From positions 558,001 through 622,000 of the forward strand of contig CAVURU010000003.1 of NCBI GenBank assembly GCA_963744005.1: DNA of 64,000 bases, given 5' to 3'. The first letter of the stretch is position 1. Every line of letters begins with the position of its first letter. A program made the translations under genes and the position numbers. Below are positions 9,143 through 17,055 of the stretch, one piece after another. The DNA comes from Palsa-504 sp963744005. Lineage in GTDB: Bacteria; Actinomycetota; Actinomycetes; Streptosporangiales; Streptosporangiaceae. The notes beneath the pieces are model-generated. The model did no database searches. It had not been told where the DNA came from and worked only from the letters and a program-made list of their open reading frames with translations.

Positions 9143-10741
9143 TTAGGCCAGGGCCACGAGATCCGCGAAATCCTCGCTCCATGCGTCTTCCACCCCATCG
9201 GGCAGGACGATTACCCGTTCCGGGGAAAGGGCCTCGACCGCGCCTTCATCGTGGGTCACCAGGACAATGGCGCCCGCGAAGCCGCGCAGCGCGTCCAGCA
9301 CCTCTTCCCTGCTGGCCGGGTCGAGGTTGTTGGTCGGCTCGTCCAGCAGCAGGACGTTGGCTCCCGATACGACCAGAAGGGCCAGCGCCAGCCGCGTCTT
9401 CTCGCCGCCGGAAAGCACTCCGGCGGGCTTTCCCACGTCATCACCGGAGAACAGGAATGACCCCAGGACCTTGCGCTGCTCTGATTCGATAAGGTCCGGC
9501 GCAGCCGTTTGCATGTGCTCCAGGACGGTGCGCTCAGTTTCCAGAGTCTCGTGCTCCTGAGCGTAATATCCGAGGTTGAGCCCGTGGCCCGGCGTCACTT
9601 TTCCGGTATCCGGCCTTTCCAGGCCGGCCAGGAGCCGCAGCAGGGTCGTCTTGCCCGCCCCGTTGAGCCCGAGGACGACCACCCGGCTGCCCCGGTCGAC
9701 GGCGACGTCCACCGCGGAGAACACCTCGGTCGACCCGTAGGACTTGGACAGGCCGGTGGCGGTCAGCGGCGTCCGGCCGCACGGCGTCGGCACCGGGAAG
9801 CGGAGCCGGGCCACCCGGTCCGCGGCCCGCTCGGCCTCCACGCCGGCCAGCAGCCGCTCGGCCCGGCGCTGCATGTTCTGCGCCGCCTTGGCCTTGGTCG
9901 CCTTGGCCCGCATCTTGTCCGCCTGCGCCATCAGCGCGCCGGCCTGGCGGCCGGCGTTGGCCCGCTCCCGCTGGCGGCGCCGCTCGTCGGTCTCGCGCTG
10001 CTGCAGGTAGGCCTTCCAGCCCAGGTTGTACTGATCCAGGCAGGCCCGCTGGGCATCGAGGTAGAAGACCTTGTTGACCACGTCGGCCAGCAGGGCCACG
10101 TCGTGGCTGATGACCACCAGGCCGCCGCGGTAGGCCTTGAGGTGTTCCCGGAGCCAGGCCACCGAGTCCGCGTCCAGGTGGTTGGTCGGCTCGTCCAGCA
10201 GCATGGTCGAGGAGTCCGAGAACAGGATCCGGGCCAGCTCGACCCGGCGCCGCTGGCCGCCGGACAGCGTGTGCAGCGGCTGGGCCAGCACCCGGTCGGG
10301 CAGCCCCAGGCTGGCCGTGATCGAGGCGGCCTGCGACTCGGCCGCGTACCCGCCCAGCACGGCGAGGCGCTCCTCCAGCCGTCCGTACCGGCGGATGGCC
10401 GCGGCGGACTTCCCGGGGTCGGGGTCGGCCATCTGGGCCTCGGCCGCGCGCAGGTCGGCCCGGAGCTCGTCCAGGCCGCGCGCTGACAGCACCCGGTCCA
10501 TGGCCAGCGTGTCCAGGTCCCCGGTGCGGGGGTCCTGCGGCAGGTAGCCGACCGCGCCCGAACGCCGCACCGAGCCCGCGGCGGGCAGGCCGCCGCCGGC
10601 CAGCACCTTGGCCAGCGTGGTCTTGCCCGCCCCGTTGCGGCCCACCAGGCCGATCCGGTCCCCGGCGGCGACCTGGAAGGACGCGTCGTCCAGAAGCAGG
10701 CGCGCGCCGGCGCGCAGTTCGATTCCGGTGGCGACGATCAT
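9143..10741 (-). CDS. ABC-F family ATPase (two ATPase domains, no membrane domain)
   Basis: This 532-aa protein has two complete ABC ATPase domains: Walker A GRNGAGKTT (about residue 36) with LSGGQRRRVELAR and LLDEPTNHLD, then Walker A GLNGAGKTT (about 358) with LSGGEKTRLALALL and LLDEPTNNLD. Between them is a basic linker (about 240-310; ERANAGRQAGALMAQADKMR) matching the P-site tRNA interaction motif region of ABC-F proteins. These bind the ribosomal E site and act on stalled or antibiotic-bound ribosomes; there is no membrane domain, so it is not a transporter. ATG at 10741 follows AGGAGC. The acVLRF1 gene lies directly upstream on the same strand (86-nt gap), suggesting a shared role in translation stress. 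The subfamily (Ettl/Uup/resistance type) is not settled. Confidence 0.85.
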   Translation of the reverse strand: MIVATGIELRAGARLLLDDASFQVAAGDRIGLVGRNGAGKTTLAKVLAGGGLPAAGSVRRSGAVGYLPQDPRTGDLDTLAMDRVLSARGLDELRADLRAAEAQMADPDPGKSAAAIRRYGRLEERLAVLGGYAAESQAASITASLGLPDRVLAQPLHTLSGGQRRRVELARILFSDSSTMLLDEPTNHLDADSVAWLREHLKAYRGGLVVISHDVALLADVVNKVFYLDAQRACLDQYNLGWKAYLQQRETDERRRQRERANAGRQAGALMAQADKMRAKATKAKAAQNMQRRAERLLAGVEAERAADRVARLRFPVPTPCGRTPLTATGLSKSYGSTEVFSAVDVAVDRGSRVVVLGLNGAGKTTLLRLLAGLERPDTGKVTPGHGLNLGYYAQEHETLETERTVLEHMQTAAPDLIESEQRKVLGSFLFSGDDVGKPAGVLSGGEKTRLALALLVVSGANVLLLDEPTNNLDPASREEVLDALRGFAGAIVLVTHDEGAVEALSPERVIVLPDGVEDAWSEDFADLVALA

Positions 10742-10827
10742 GATTACGCTGCTCCTGCTGAACGGACGGACACGGACAGAACTCTCCCCTTGAGCGTCTC
10801 CTCAGTCCGTCGTCGGCAGCACGCCCG

Positions 10828-11559
10828 CTATTTTACGTGACCGGCCGGACCCGGGCGATCCGGTTTCGGCTCGGTCAGCCGGATGCGGATGGCCAGGAAG
10901 CTCTCCGGTGCCTGAGCCAGGACGGCCCGCCGGGGATCTGGGACGGTGAGGAAGCGGCCGGTGGCCCGGGCCAGGTCCGGGGCCAGCCGCGGATCGCCCG
11001 CCAGGCCTGCGGCCGACCGCTTGTCCCCGCCCAGCACCAGGGCGTCCAGCTGGTACGGGGCGAAGACCCGGACGGCGGCGTCCGCGGCGGCCCGCAACGC
11101 GGCCGCGGCCTGGTTCTCCCGCCGCCGGGCGAAGCGGTGCTGGGACCAGCCCCCGGCGGCGCTGCGGCCGTGCACCGGCCGGCGGCCGGTGGCCGACGCG
11201 GCGAGCCGCGGCGGCGAGCCGGTGAAGACCCCGGCCGCGTACCCGCCCAGCCGGACCAGCAGCACGCCCACCGTCCGGTCGGCCAGGGCGTGCCCGGCGA
11301 TGGCCGCGGCGGTACCCGCCGGGCCGGTGCCCGCCGCGTCCGCGCCCGCCCGAGCCACCGCGCCCGGCGGCAGCGGCGGGAAGGGCGGGTGGCACTCGGC
11401 GGCCGCCCCGTCCAGGGCGTGGAAGGTGACGGTCGCGCCGGATTCGTCGCCCTGCACGGGCCCAGGTCCGTGACGCTCAGTAAACCCGACAATCCATGAC
11501 ACGAAACGCTCTGGCGGAACATCCACCCAGCGCCCGCCCCCTGCTGCCGGATTCTTCAT
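10828..11559 (-). CDS. acVLRF1-family peptidyl-tRNA hydrolase (Vms1-like release factor)
   Basis: This 243-aa protein looks like the actinobacterial VLRF1 family, related to Vms1/eRF1 domain 2, which releases nascent chains from stalled tRNA. The segment WVDVPPERFVSWIVGFTERHG opens the domain, and GGWSQHRFARRRENQ (near residue 137) holds the catalytic-loop Gln in the GxSQ arrangement. VFAPYQLDALVLGGDK follows, as in that family. The frame is open to 11634, but ATG 11559 gives the usual short N-terminus. It is divergent from the SseB-like gene and 86 nt upstream of the ABC-F gene. The family call rests on these motifs from memory; enzymatic activity is inferred. Confidence 0.72.
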   Translation of the reverse strand: MKNPAAGGGRWVDVPPERFVSWIVGFTERHGPGPVQGDESGATVTFHALDGAAAECHPPFPPLPPGAVARAGADAAGTGPAGTAAAIAGHALADRTVGVLLVRLGGYAAGVFTGSPPRLAASATGRRPVHGRSAAGGWSQHRFARRRENQAAAALRAAADAAVRVFAPYQLDALVLGGDKRSAAGLAGDPRLAPDLARATGRFLTVPDPRRAVLAQAPESFLAIRIRLTEPKPDRPGPAGHVK

Positions 11560-11638
11560 TACGCACTGACCCAACGTGGCTACTATCCGTTCTACTGATT
11601 GGCCAACCGTCCGAGTAGTTGACGACAGGAACACTCAT

Positions 11639-12562
11639 ATGAACCCGATGACTCCGACCCCGGGCTCTGCCATGTCGCAGGGCGGCACCTTCATGCGGCC
11701 CGGGGCGATCGGCTGGGGGCACCCGGGTCAGCCCGCGGCGCCTCAGCCGGAGCTTCCGCCGGCCGCGATCGAGCACGCCCTCGCCGCCGCGACCAAGGAC
11801 CCGGACCGGGTCATCGAGCTGCTCGACGAGCTTAGCCGAGGGCGCCTGTGGCTCCCGCTGCCCGATGACGAGCGGCCCGTCACCGACGGCTCGGCCGTCC
11901 AGCTGCCCACGGTCACCTACCTGGGGGCCGAGTTCGTGCCTGCCTTCACCTCGGCCGGGCAGCTGGCCGACTGGCACGAGCGGGCCAAGCAGGCCAGCGC
12001 CAGGCAGGCCAGCCCGGTGCCGGCGGTCCGGACGCCGGCTGATGACGCCGGGCAGCCGGGCGACGGCCCGTTCGCGGCCATGCCGCATATCGTGGTGCCG
12101 GCCGCGGAGCTGGCCCGGCTGCTGCCGGGCGGGATGGGCATCGCCCTCAACCCGGGGGCGGACGCCAGCGTGCCGATCTACCCCGAAGGCGTGGGCTACC
12201 TGGCCGCGGCGTGGGCCACGGCGGACGGCGCCCAGGTCCGGGTGGGCCGGCCCCCGGCTGACCCGGTCGTGCTGCTGGCCGAGATCCGCGGCGAGCTGGA
12301 CGTCATACCCGAGGTCAACGAGGCCTCCCGGACCTGGCTGTCGGTGCCCGGCGAGGGCGAGGGCCTGGTCATCTCGGTGGCGCTGAACGACCCCGATTCA
12401 GAGGCGGTGCAGCTCCAGGTCCTCGGCGCGATCCAGCGGGCCGTCAGCGCCGTTCCCCAGCAGGGCTTCCCGATCGACGTCGCCTTCCCCGGCGAGGGCG
12501 AGCCGGACGAGCTCGACGACTGGATCGCCGCCCAGGCCGAGCCGTTCTTCATCCGGCCCTGA
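11639..12562 (+). CDS. SseB-like protein (duplicated SseB domain)
   Basis: This 307-aa cytoplasmic protein contains an SseB-type N-terminal module (LPPAAIEHALAAATKDPDRV, then LWLPLPDDE, VTYLGAEFVPAFTSAGQL) and a C-terminal half (about 205-300) like the SseB C-terminal domain (VLLAEIRGELDVIPEVNEAS, AIQRAVSAVPQQGFPIDVAF). SseB proteins affect serine sensitivity in Escherichia coli, but the biochemical role in actinomycetes is unknown. ATG 11639 follows AGGAA at a proper distance; the longer frame from 11576 would swallow the promoter region. It is convergent with sufT, with a GC-rich 50-nt gap. Confidence 0.75.
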   Translation: MNPMTPTPGSAMSQGGTFMRPGAIGWGHPGQPAAPQPELPPAAIEHALAAATKDPDRVIELLDELSRGRLWLPLPDDERPVTDGSAVQLPTVTYLGAEFVPAFTSAGQLADWHERAKQASARQASPVPAVRTPADDAGQPGDGPFAAMPHIVVPAAELARLLPGGMGIALNPGADASVPIYPEGVGYLAAAWATADGAQVRVGRPPADPVVLLAEIRGELDVIPEVNEASRTWLSVPGEGEGLVISVALNDPDSEAVQLQVLGAIQRAVSAVPQQGFPIDVAFPGEGEPDELDDWIAAQAEPFFIRP

Positions 12563-12612
12563 CGAACAGGACGCCGGGCCGGCCGGGGTAAGGCGGGGCG
12601 GGGCGGGAGAGC

Positions 12613-13020
12613 CTAGATGTTGAAGCCGAGGGCGCGCAGCTGCTCGCGGCCGTCATCGGTGATGTTCTCCGGCCCCCACGGCGGCATCCACACCCAGTTG
12701 ATGCGGAAGTCGCTGACCAGCCCGTCGAGCGCCTCCCGGGCCTGATCCTCGATGACGTCGGTGAGCGGGCAGGCCGCGCTGGTCAGGGTCATGTCGATGG
12801 TGGCCAGCTTGTCGGCGTCGAGGTCGAGGCCGTAGATCAGGCCCAGGTCCACCACGTTGATCCCCAGCTCGGGGTCCACCACGTCCCGCAGGGCCTCGAG
12901 CACGTCTTCCTGCTCGGGCGTCAGGTTGTCCAGGCCGGTCAGGACGGACTGCTCGGCCGGGGTCTCAGGAGCTTCCTGGGCCTCGGCCTCAACGGTCTCG
13001 GCGGCGGCGTTCTCTGTCAT
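12613..13020 (-). CDS. sufT: metal-sulfur cluster assembly factor (SufT/MIP18-type, DUF59)
   Basis: This 135-aa protein is a DUF59/MIP18 protein after an acidic tail of about 30 residues. The domain shows EDVLEALRDVVDPELGINVVDLGLIYGL, then TLTSAACPLTDVI with the conserved Cys, and INWVWMPPWGPENITDDGREQLRALG. Such proteins help mature or deliver Fe-S clusters in SUF systems. It is the last gene of the suf operon, 4 nt after sufU, and its product probably acts with SufBCD in the cytoplasm. (Within the quoted stretches the motifs are split; the conserved Cys is near residue 89.). Confidence 0.88.
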   Translation of the reverse strand: MTENAAAETVEAEAQEAPETPAEQSVLTGLDNLTPEQEDVLEALRDVVDPELGINVVDLGLIYGLDLDADKLATIDMTLTSAACPLTDVIEDQAREALDGLVSDFRINWVWMPPWGPENITDDGREQLRALGFNI

Positions 13021-13024
13021 CGTC

Positions 13025-13483
13025 CTACCTCGTGCTTCCTTCGAGGGCCTGGGCGGTCGCGTCCTTCCACGCCATCCAGCCGAGCAGCGCGCACTTGACC
13101 CGGGACGGGTACTTGGACACGCCCGCGAACGCGACCGCGTCCTCGAGCAGGCCCTCGTCCGGCGAGCCCTGTCCCTTGGACTGCATGAGCCCGAGGAACT
13201 CCTGGCTGATGGCCATGGCCTCGTCGACCGGCTTGCCGATGACCAGGTCGGTCATGATCGACGCGCTGGCCTGGCTGATCGAGCAGCCCAGCGAGTCGTA
13301 GGAGATGTCCGCCACCACCGGCTGGCCGTCGACATCCTTCAGGGCGACCCGCATCGTCACTTCGTCGCCGCACAGCGGGTTGACGTGGTGCACCTCGACG
13401 TCGAACGGCTCCCGCAGGCCCTTGTGATGAGGGTTGCGGTAGTGGTCCAGGATGATGTCCTGGTACATCGACTCGATCTGCAT
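13025..13483 (-). CDS. sufU: SUF sulfur-transfer protein SufU (IscU-like, zinc-dependent)
   Basis: This 152-aa IscU-like protein begins MQIESMYQDIILDHYRNPHH, followed by NPLCGDEVTM, DSLGCSISQASASIM and RVKCALLGW, the three Cys plus Asp that bind zinc in SufU. SufU takes persulfide from SufS and passes it to SufBCD. ATG 13483 follows GAGGACG; the longer upstream frame is not needed. It follows sufS by 65 nt and precedes sufT by 4 nt. The insert between the second and third Cys is the mark of SufU rather than a true IscU scaffold. Confidence 0.92.
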   Translation of the reverse strand: MQIESMYQDIILDHYRNPHHKGLREPFDVEVHHVNPLCGDEVTMRVALKDVDGQPVVADISYDSLGCSISQASASIMTDLVIGKPVDEAMAISQEFLGLMQSKGQGSPDEGLLEDAVAFAGVSKYPSRVKCALLGWMAWKDATAQALEGSTR

Positions 13484-13548
13484 CTCGTCCTCACGGGTTC
13501 CCGGGATGGGTCCCCGGGCTAGCTTGCATAACACCGAAAACGGGCTGG

Positions 13549-14790
13549 CTATTGCCGGACGCCGAAGAAGCGCTGAGCATAGCGGATGCCCTCGGCCAGC
13601 GCGTCGACCTCCGCGTGCGTGTTGTAGACGTAGAACGTCGCCCGGGTGCTGGCCTGCACGCCCAGGGCCCGGTGCAGCGGCTGGGCGCAGTGGTGGCCGG
13701 TGCGGACCGCGATGCCCACCTCGTCGAGCACCTGGCCCACGTCGTGCGGGTGCACGCCGTCGACCTCGAAGGCCACCGCGCCGCCGCGGTCCTTGGTCGT
13801 GTCCGGGCCGAGGATGCTGACCCCGTTGATCTCGCGCAGCGCGTCGAGGGCGTGTGCGGTCAGCGACTCCTCGTGCGCCGCCACGTTCTCCATGCCCAGC
13901 GCGTTGAGGTAGTCGATGGCGGCGGCCAGGCCGGCCGCCTCCGGGGCGGGCGGGACGCCGGGCTCGAACCGGGCCGGCGGCGGCTGGAAGGTCGAGCCCT
14001 CCATCCGGACGACCTCGATCATGTCCCCGCCGCCCAGGAACGGCGGCAGCGCCTCGAGCCGGGCGGCCTTCCCGTACAGCACGCCCAGGCCGAGCGGCCC
14101 GAGCATCTTGTGCCCGGAGAAGGCCAGGAAGTCCACGTCCAGCGCGGCCACGTCCACCGGGTGGTGCGGCACGAGCTGGGCGCCGTCGGCCAGGACCGGG
14201 ACGCCCCGCTCATGGGCCAGCGCGGTGATCTCGGCCACCGGCGGGATCACGCCGGTCACGTTCGACTGGCCGGTGACGGCGACGATCTTGGTCCGCTCGG
14301 TGATCAGCGACGGGTCGACGTCCAGCCGTCCCTCGGGCGTGACCTTGAACCAGCGCAGTGTCGCGCCGGTGCGCTCGGCCAGCAGGTGCCAGGGCACCAG
14401 GTTGGCGTGGTGCTCCATCTCCGACAGGAGGATCTCATCGCCCGGCCCGATGGAGGCGGTGAGGGTATAGGCGACCAGGTTGATGGACTCGGTCGCGCTC
14501 TTGGTGAAGACGATCTCGCCCGGGTCAGCGCCGAGGAACGCGGCCACCTTGGCCCGCGCGGCCTCGTAGATCTCGGTGCCCTCCTCGCTGAGCAGGTGGG
14601 CGCCGCGGTGCGCGGCCCCGTTGTGCTGCTCGTAGAAGGTGCGCTCGGCGTCGAGCACCGAGACCGGCTTCTGCGAGGTCGCGCCGGAGTCCAGGTAGAT
14701 CAGCGGGTTGCCGTTGCGGACCGTCCGGGCCAGCGCGGGGAAGTCAGCCCGAACGGCCTCGACGTCGAGGTGCTCGGGGTAGACGGTCAT
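13549..14790 (-). CDS. sufS: SufS cysteine desulfurase
   Basis: This 413-aa class V aminotransferase-fold enzyme removes sulfur from cysteine and forms a persulfide. The PLP site is DFLAFSGHKMLGPLGLG (Lys near 229), and the catalytic cysteine is in RTGHHCAQPLH (near residue 367). SATSQKP and NGAAHRGAHLLSEEGTE fit the group II SufS sequence. It overlaps sufC by 4 nt (ATGA), so translation is coupled, and sufU follows as its sulfur acceptor. Confidence 0.95.
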   Translation of the reverse strand: MTVYPEHLDVEAVRADFPALARTVRNGNPLIYLDSGATSQKPVSVLDAERTFYEQHNGAAHRGAHLLSEEGTEIYEAARAKVAAFLGADPGEIVFTKSATESINLVAYTLTASIGPGDEILLSEMEHHANLVPWHLLAERTGATLRWFKVTPEGRLDVDPSLITERTKIVAVTGQSNVTGVIPPVAEITALAHERGVPVLADGAQLVPHHPVDVAALDVDFLAFSGHKMLGPLGLGVLYGKAARLEALPPFLGGGDMIEVVRMEGSTFQPPPARFEPGVPPAPEAAGLAAAIDYLNALGMENVAAHEESLTAHALDALREINGVSILGPDTTKDRGGAVAFEVDGVHPHDVGQVLDEVGIAVRTGHHCAQPLHRALGVQASTRATFYVYNTHAEVDALAEGIRYAQRFFGVRQ

Positions 14791-15563
14791 GCCGGGACCC
14801 CGAGGAACTTCTCATACCCCTCGTTCTCCAGCCGCACGGCCAGGTCGGCGCCGCCCTCCTCGACCACGCGGCCGGCCACGAAGACGTGCACGAAGTCCGG
14901 CTTCACGTAGCGCAGGATCCGGTTGTAGTGGGTGATCAGCAGGACCCCGTGGCCGGACTCCTGGCGGAACCGGTTGATGCCCTCGGAGACGACCTTGAGG
15001 GCGTCGACGTCCAGGCCGGAGTCGGTCTCATCGAGGATGGCGATCTTAGGCTGGAGCAGCTCGAGCTGGAGGATCTCGTGCCGCTTCTTCTCCCCGCCGG
15101 AGAAGCCCTCGTTCAGGTTCCGCTCGGCGAAGGCCGGGTCGATGGACAGCGCGGCCATGGTCGAGCGCAGCTCCTTGACGAAGTCGCGCAGCTTGGGCGC
15201 CTCGCCCCGGACCGCGGTGACCGCGGTGCGCAGGAAGTTGGACACCGAGACGCCGGGCACCTCGACCGGGTACTGCATGGCCAGGAACAGGCCGGCCCGG
15301 GCCCGGGCGTCCACCGACATGGCCAGCACGTCCTCGCCGTCCAGGGTGACGCTGCCCTTGGTGACCAGGTACTTCGGGTGGCCGGCGATCGCGTAGGCCA
15401 GGGTGGACTTGCCGGAGCCGTTCGGGCCCATGATGGCGTGGGTCTCGCCCTCGGCGACGTTCAGGTCCACCCCGCGCAGGATCTCCTGGTGCACGACGGC
15501 GCCGCCCGATTCGGCCGGGGCTTCCACGCTGACGTGCAGGTCGCGGATCTCGAGCGTGGACAC
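14787..15563 (-). CDS. sufC: SufC Fe-S assembly ATPase
   Basis: This 258-aa ATPase has Walker A GPNGSGKST (near residue 39), the SufC signature FSGGEKKRHEILQ, and Walker B KIAILDETDSGLD. It drives SufB-SufD during cluster assembly. I take GTG 15563 as start because it overlaps the end of the Rieske gene by 1 nt and begins STLEIRDLHVSVE; the reading frame upstream is only a shadow inside sufD. It overlaps sufS by 4 nt. Confidence 0.94.
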   Translation of the reverse strand: MSTLEIRDLHVSVEAPAESGGAVVHQEILRGVDLNVAEGETHAIMGPNGSGKSTLAYAIAGHPKYLVTKGSVTLDGEDVLAMSVDARARAGLFLAMQYPVEVPGVSVSNFLRTAVTAVRGEAPKLRDFVKELRSTMAALSIDPAFAERNLNEGFSGGEKKRHEILQLELLQPKIAILDETDSGLDVDALKVVSEGINRFRQESGHGVLLITHYNRILRYVKPDFVHVFVAGRVVEEGGADLAVRLENEGYEKFLGVPA

Positions 15564-15886
15564 TATGACTCCTTCGTGGCGACGTAGACGTCGTCGCCTT
15601 CGATCTTGACGGGATAGACGGGCACGGGCGCCGACGCGGGCGGCCCGGTCGGCTGGCCGGTGCGCAGGTCGAAGCAGGACCCGTGCAGCCAGCACTCGAC
15701 CGTGTGGTCGTAGACCTCGCCTTCGCTCAGCAGCACTTCGGCGTGCGAGCAGACGTCCCGGATGGCGTAGATCTCCCCGGCCACCCGGGCCACGGCGACC
15801 GGCTCGCCGTCGACCTCGACGCCGATCACCCCCTCGGCGGGGAGCTCGGACAGGGCGCAGGCCCGGGTGAAGGCGGCCTCGGTCAT
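15563..15886 (-). CDS. Rieske-type [2Fe-2S] ferredoxin in the suf operon
   Basis: This 107-aa protein has the Rieske pattern CSHAEVLLSEGEV and CWLHGSCFDLRTGQ (Cys-x-His and Cys-x2-His) that binds one [2Fe-2S] cluster. It resembles the small ferredoxin subunit of non-heme iron oxygenases, yet it sits between sufD and sufC, overlapping both by 1-4 nt. In actinobacterial suf operons such a gene is common; an electron-donor role for cluster assembly is inferred, not shown. Confidence 0.9.
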   Translation of the reverse strand: MTEAAFTRACALSELPAEGVIGVEVDGEPVAVARVAGEIYAIRDVCSHAEVLLSEGEVYDHTVECWLHGSCFDLRTGQPTGPPASAPVPVYPVKIEGDDVYVATKES

Positions 15887-17055
15887 CGCGAAGTCCCGGT
15901 GCCCGCCGCAGCCGGCGGTGCGGTGAGCTCGGCCTCGATCGCCTCGGCGAGCCGCTCACGCAGCTCCGGTACCTCGATGCCGGCGATCAGCTGGCCGAAG
16001 AACCCGCGGATGACCAGCTTGCGGGCCTCGGCGAACGGGATGCCGCGGGCCATCAGGTAGAACAGGTGATGGTCCTCCAGCCGCCCGCTGGCGCTGGCGT
16101 GCCCGGCCCCGACGATCTCCCCGGTGAGGATCTCCAGGTTGGGCACCGAGTCGACCCGGGTGCCGTCCCCCAGGACCAGGTTGCGGTTGTACTCGTAGGT
16201 GTCGGTGCCGGCCGCCCCGGGCCGGATCAGCACGTCGCCGATCCAGACCGCGTGCGCGCCCGCGCCCTGCAGCGCGCCCTTGTAGGCGACCCGGCTGCGG
16301 CAGTTCGGCACGTCGTGGTCGACGAACAGCCGGTGCTCCAGGTGCTGGTCCGCGTCGGCGAAGTACAGCCCGGTCAGGTCGGCGTCTCCGCCGGGGCCGC
16401 CGTACCGGACCTCGACGCCCAGCCGGACCACCGACCCGCCCAGGCTGACCGCGGCGTGCCGGAGCCGGGCGTCCCGGCCCAGGGTGGCGTAGTGGTGCGA
16501 GACGTGCACGGCGTCGCCGTCCCAGCCCTGCACGCTGACCACCGACAGCGAGGCGCCGTCGCCCACCACCAGCTCGACGTTGTCCGCGTACGTACCGCCG
16601 CCGCGGTAGTCGATCACGACCACGGCCCGGGAGTACGGCTCGGCCTGCACCAGCAGGTGGCCGTAGCCGGTGCCGCCCTGGCCGGTCACGGTGACGAAGG
16701 TGGGCCGGGAGGCCTCGGCCTCAGCCGGCACGGTGATCACCGTGGCCTGCGGCGAGGACGCGTAGGCCTGCGCGCTGACCCGGTCGGCGGGCACGAACGT
16801 CGCGCCGGCGTCCGCCACCGACCGTTCGGCGGAAAAGCTCTTGGCCTCCGGGGCCGCGTCGACCTCGGTGACCGCGGGCGAGGACGCGGCCGGCGCGGCG
16901 TCGGTGTGCAGGCCCCGCAGCCGGCGCAGCGGGGTGAACCGCCACTCCTCCTCGCGGCCGTCCGGCACCCCGAAATCCGCCGGGTCGTAGGACCGGCGCT
17001 CGTGCAGCCTGGTGACGGGGGCGGATTCGACCGCTCCCTGAAGCCCAGCCGACAT
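15883..17055 (-). CDS. sufD: SufD Fe-S assembly scaffold subunit
   Basis: This 390-aa protein is SufD. It has the right-handed beta-helix type sequence (VVVIDYRGGGTYADNVELVV, DGDAVHVSHHYATLGRDARL) and the C-terminal SufD block NLVLGDGTRVDSVPNLEI, then LEDHHLFYLMARGIPFAEARKLV. It pairs with SufB on the SufC dimer. ATG 17055 shares one base with the sufB stop, and the gene ends by overlapping the Rieske gene by 4 nt. The long open frame extending to 18321 is a shadow inside sufB. Confidence 0.93.
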   Translation of the reverse strand: MSAGLQGAVESAPVTRLHERRSYDPADFGVPDGREEEWRFTPLRRLRGLHTDAAPAASSPAVTEVDAAPEAKSFSAERSVADAGATFVPADRVSAQAYASSPQATVITVPAEAEASRPTFVTVTGQGGTGYGHLLVQAEPYSRAVVVIDYRGGGTYADNVELVVGDGASLSVVSVQGWDGDAVHVSHHYATLGRDARLRHAAVSLGGSVVRLGVEVRYGGPGGDADLTGLYFADADQHLEHRLFVDHDVPNCRSRVAYKGALQGAGAHAVWIGDVLIRPGAAGTDTYEYNRNLVLGDGTRVDSVPNLEILTGEIVGAGHASASGRLEDHHLFYLMARGIPFAEARKLVIRGFFGQLIAGIEVPELRERLAEAIEAELTAPPAAAGTGTSR

